DNA of 64,000 nt, taken from assembly GCF_040215725.1 (NCBI RefSeq), contig NZ_CP157968.1, forward strand, positions 1-64,000. The letters are read 5' to 3'. The notes beneath the pieces were generated by a model that searched no databases, was not told where the DNA came from, and worked only from the letters and a program-made list of their open reading frames with translations. The DNA comes from Rhizobium sp. ZPR4 (GTDB lineage Bacteria > Pseudomonadota > Alphaproteobacteria > Rhizobiales > Rhizobiaceae). A program made the position numbers and the translations under genes. This document shows positions 63,208-64,000 of the stretch, in pieces; within the stretch, counting starts at the first letter, position 1, and each line of letters begins with the position of its first letter.

Positions 63208-64000
63208 ATGACCATCGCCTCCGGCCGTTTCGCCGACACTCATTGCGCGCCGCGTACGCGCCTGTCTCTCGACGGAGCCTGGGACTTCCAGCTGGAAGGC
63301 CAAACGCCAACGACGATTGCCGTGCCCGCCCCCTGGCAGGCCCATTTTCCGGATCTGCGGGCCGCGGCTGGCGTGGCAACCTATTCCCGCGGCTTCACCG
63401 TGCCGCAGGAGTGGCTCGGTCGTCAGGTCATCTTGCATTTTGGTGCGGTGAACTATTTCGCCGAAGTCGCGGTCAACGGCCGCGCTCTCGGTTCTCACGA
63501 AGGCGGCTATCTGCCGTTTGAATTTGTCATCCCCGGCGATCTGCTTGCGGGCGAATTGCGTCTGGATGTGAAGGTTACGCTGCCGAGCGCCGATGCCCGG
63601 GCTTTCCCGGATTTTCCGTTCGACGAGATCCCGCACGGCAAGCAGAGCTGGTACGGAATGCTGGGTGGCATCTGGCAATCGGTCTGGCTGGAATGCCGCT
63701 GCGAGGCGCATATCACCCACCAGGCCATCCGCGCCGATCTCGCAACGGGGGATGTCGTCATCGATGTCGAGCTGGCAGCAGCTTTTACCGGCGCCTTGAA
63801 GATCACGCTTCTCGATCGCAACGGTGCGGTCACAGCTTCGGCCGAAGTTGCGCTCGATGACGAGGCACGGGCTTCGGCCACGCTCAAAGTCGCCAAAGTG
63901 GAGGCGTGGTCGCTTGATGATCCCGCGCTCTATCGGGCTGTTGCCGAGCTATCCGAGAGCGGCACCGTTCTCGATGCCGCCGAGCAGAATTTCGGCTTTC
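63208..64000 (+). CDS. Glycoside hydrolase family 2 protein (N-terminal part, runs past window)
   Basis: From the ATG at 63208, 264 codons are open to the window edge. The sequence is the N-terminal jelly-roll sugar-binding domain of GH2 enzymes: SLDGAWDFQLEG, a VPAPWQAHFPDLR strand, ATYSRGFTVPQEW, LHFGAVNYFAEVAVNGRALGSHEGGYLPF and the beta-sandwich that follows, GKQSWYGMLGGIWQSVWLE. GH2 members are beta-galactosidases, beta-mannosidases and beta-glucuronidases; the catalytic barrel lies outside the window. No signal peptide, so probably cytoplasmic. Confidence 0.88.
   Translation, partial: MTIASGRFADTHCAPRTRLSLDGAWDFQLEGQTPTTIAVPAPWQAHFPDLRAAAGVATYSRGFTVPQEWLGRQVILHFGAVNYFAEVAVNGRALGSHEGGYLPFEFVIPGDLLAGELRLDVKVTLPSADARAFPDFPFDEIPHGKQSWYGMLGGIWQSVWLECRCEAHITHQAIRADLATGDVVIDVELAAAFTGALKITLLDRNGAVTASAEVALDDEARASATLKVAKVEAWSLDDPALYRAVAELSESGTVLDAAEQNFGF

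Noticed and set aside
1..64000. Search by eye for tRNA, rRNA, CRISPR arrays and complete insertion sequences
   Set aside because: No cloverleaf-like tRNA segment, rRNA stretch, regularly spaced repeats or transposase gene could be identified; absence is by reading only and not by a covariance or profile search.

Overview
The window looks like a piece of a Rhizobiaceae genome (Rhizobium/Agrobacterium/Sinorhizobium group). The strongest evidence is a full-length cyclic beta-1,2-glucan synthase (NdvB/ChvB, 2830 aa) and a blh-bigR-type sulfur operon. The density of ABC uptake systems, each next to its own LacI, GntR or ROK regulator, and the high-GC codon use fit the same group. No rRNA, tRNA, CRISPR array or intact insertion sequence was recognised. 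Most of the window is a chain of small catabolic modules.

Layout. (1) 1-6302: a putative sugar-acid module with an FAD-linked oxidase (cut by the window edge), a DapA-family lyase/aldolase, an ACS-type MFS transporter, an FMN alpha-hydroxy-acid oxidase and a LacI regulator. Two identical copies of TGTAAGCGCTTACA precede the lyase and the transporter. (2) 6361-18787: a module for an unknown nitrogenous compound with an Asp/Glu/hydantoin racemase, a flavin reductase-like protein, a GntR regulator, a complete Dpp/Opp-type ABC importer and three different amidohydrolases. Three copies of ATTGTnGACAAT tie it together. (3) 19147-27639: ndvB. (4) 28110-28964: two orphan small genes. (5) 29383-36765: a CUT1 sugar importer without its own ATPase, a GNAT protein, an (alpha/alpha)6-type glycosidase and a ROK regulator with a perfect inverted-repeat operator. 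(6) 37259-41374: a DUF1344 protein, a COG4705 membrane protein with a small secreted partner, and a divergent two-component system. (7) 41390-45449: a decayed stretch with an M20 peptidase remnant and a LacI-like HTH fragment, surrounding an ABC exporter. (8) 45477-55820: a CUT2 (ribose/inositol-type) importer, three Gfo/Idh/MocA dehydrogenases (one IolG-like), a TIM-barrel isomerase and two LacI regulators, each with its own operator pair. (9) 56091-58346: an AraC regulator and an MFS exporter. (10) 58529-61000: blh, bigR and two YeeE/YedE membrane genes joined by overlapping start/stop codons. (11) 61215-64000: a hypothetical protein with an internal repeat, then a LacI regulator divergent from a GH2 glycosidase that runs off the window.

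A unifying theme is that for at least seven regulators a matching palindrome can be read directly beside the genes they probably control. The window is therefore a set of self-contained, locally regulated uptake-plus-catabolism cassettes. The best candidates for undescribed biology are the three-amidohydrolase/racemase/Dpp module, in which one amidohydrolase lacks the usual HxH metal motif, and the divergent promoter pair at 48656-49016, in which a LacI-type operator fills each -35/-10 spacer. Start sites below were often moved inward from the longest open frame on the basis of ribosome-binding sites, gene overlaps or family-typical N-termini. Pathway assignments are inferences from family and context.
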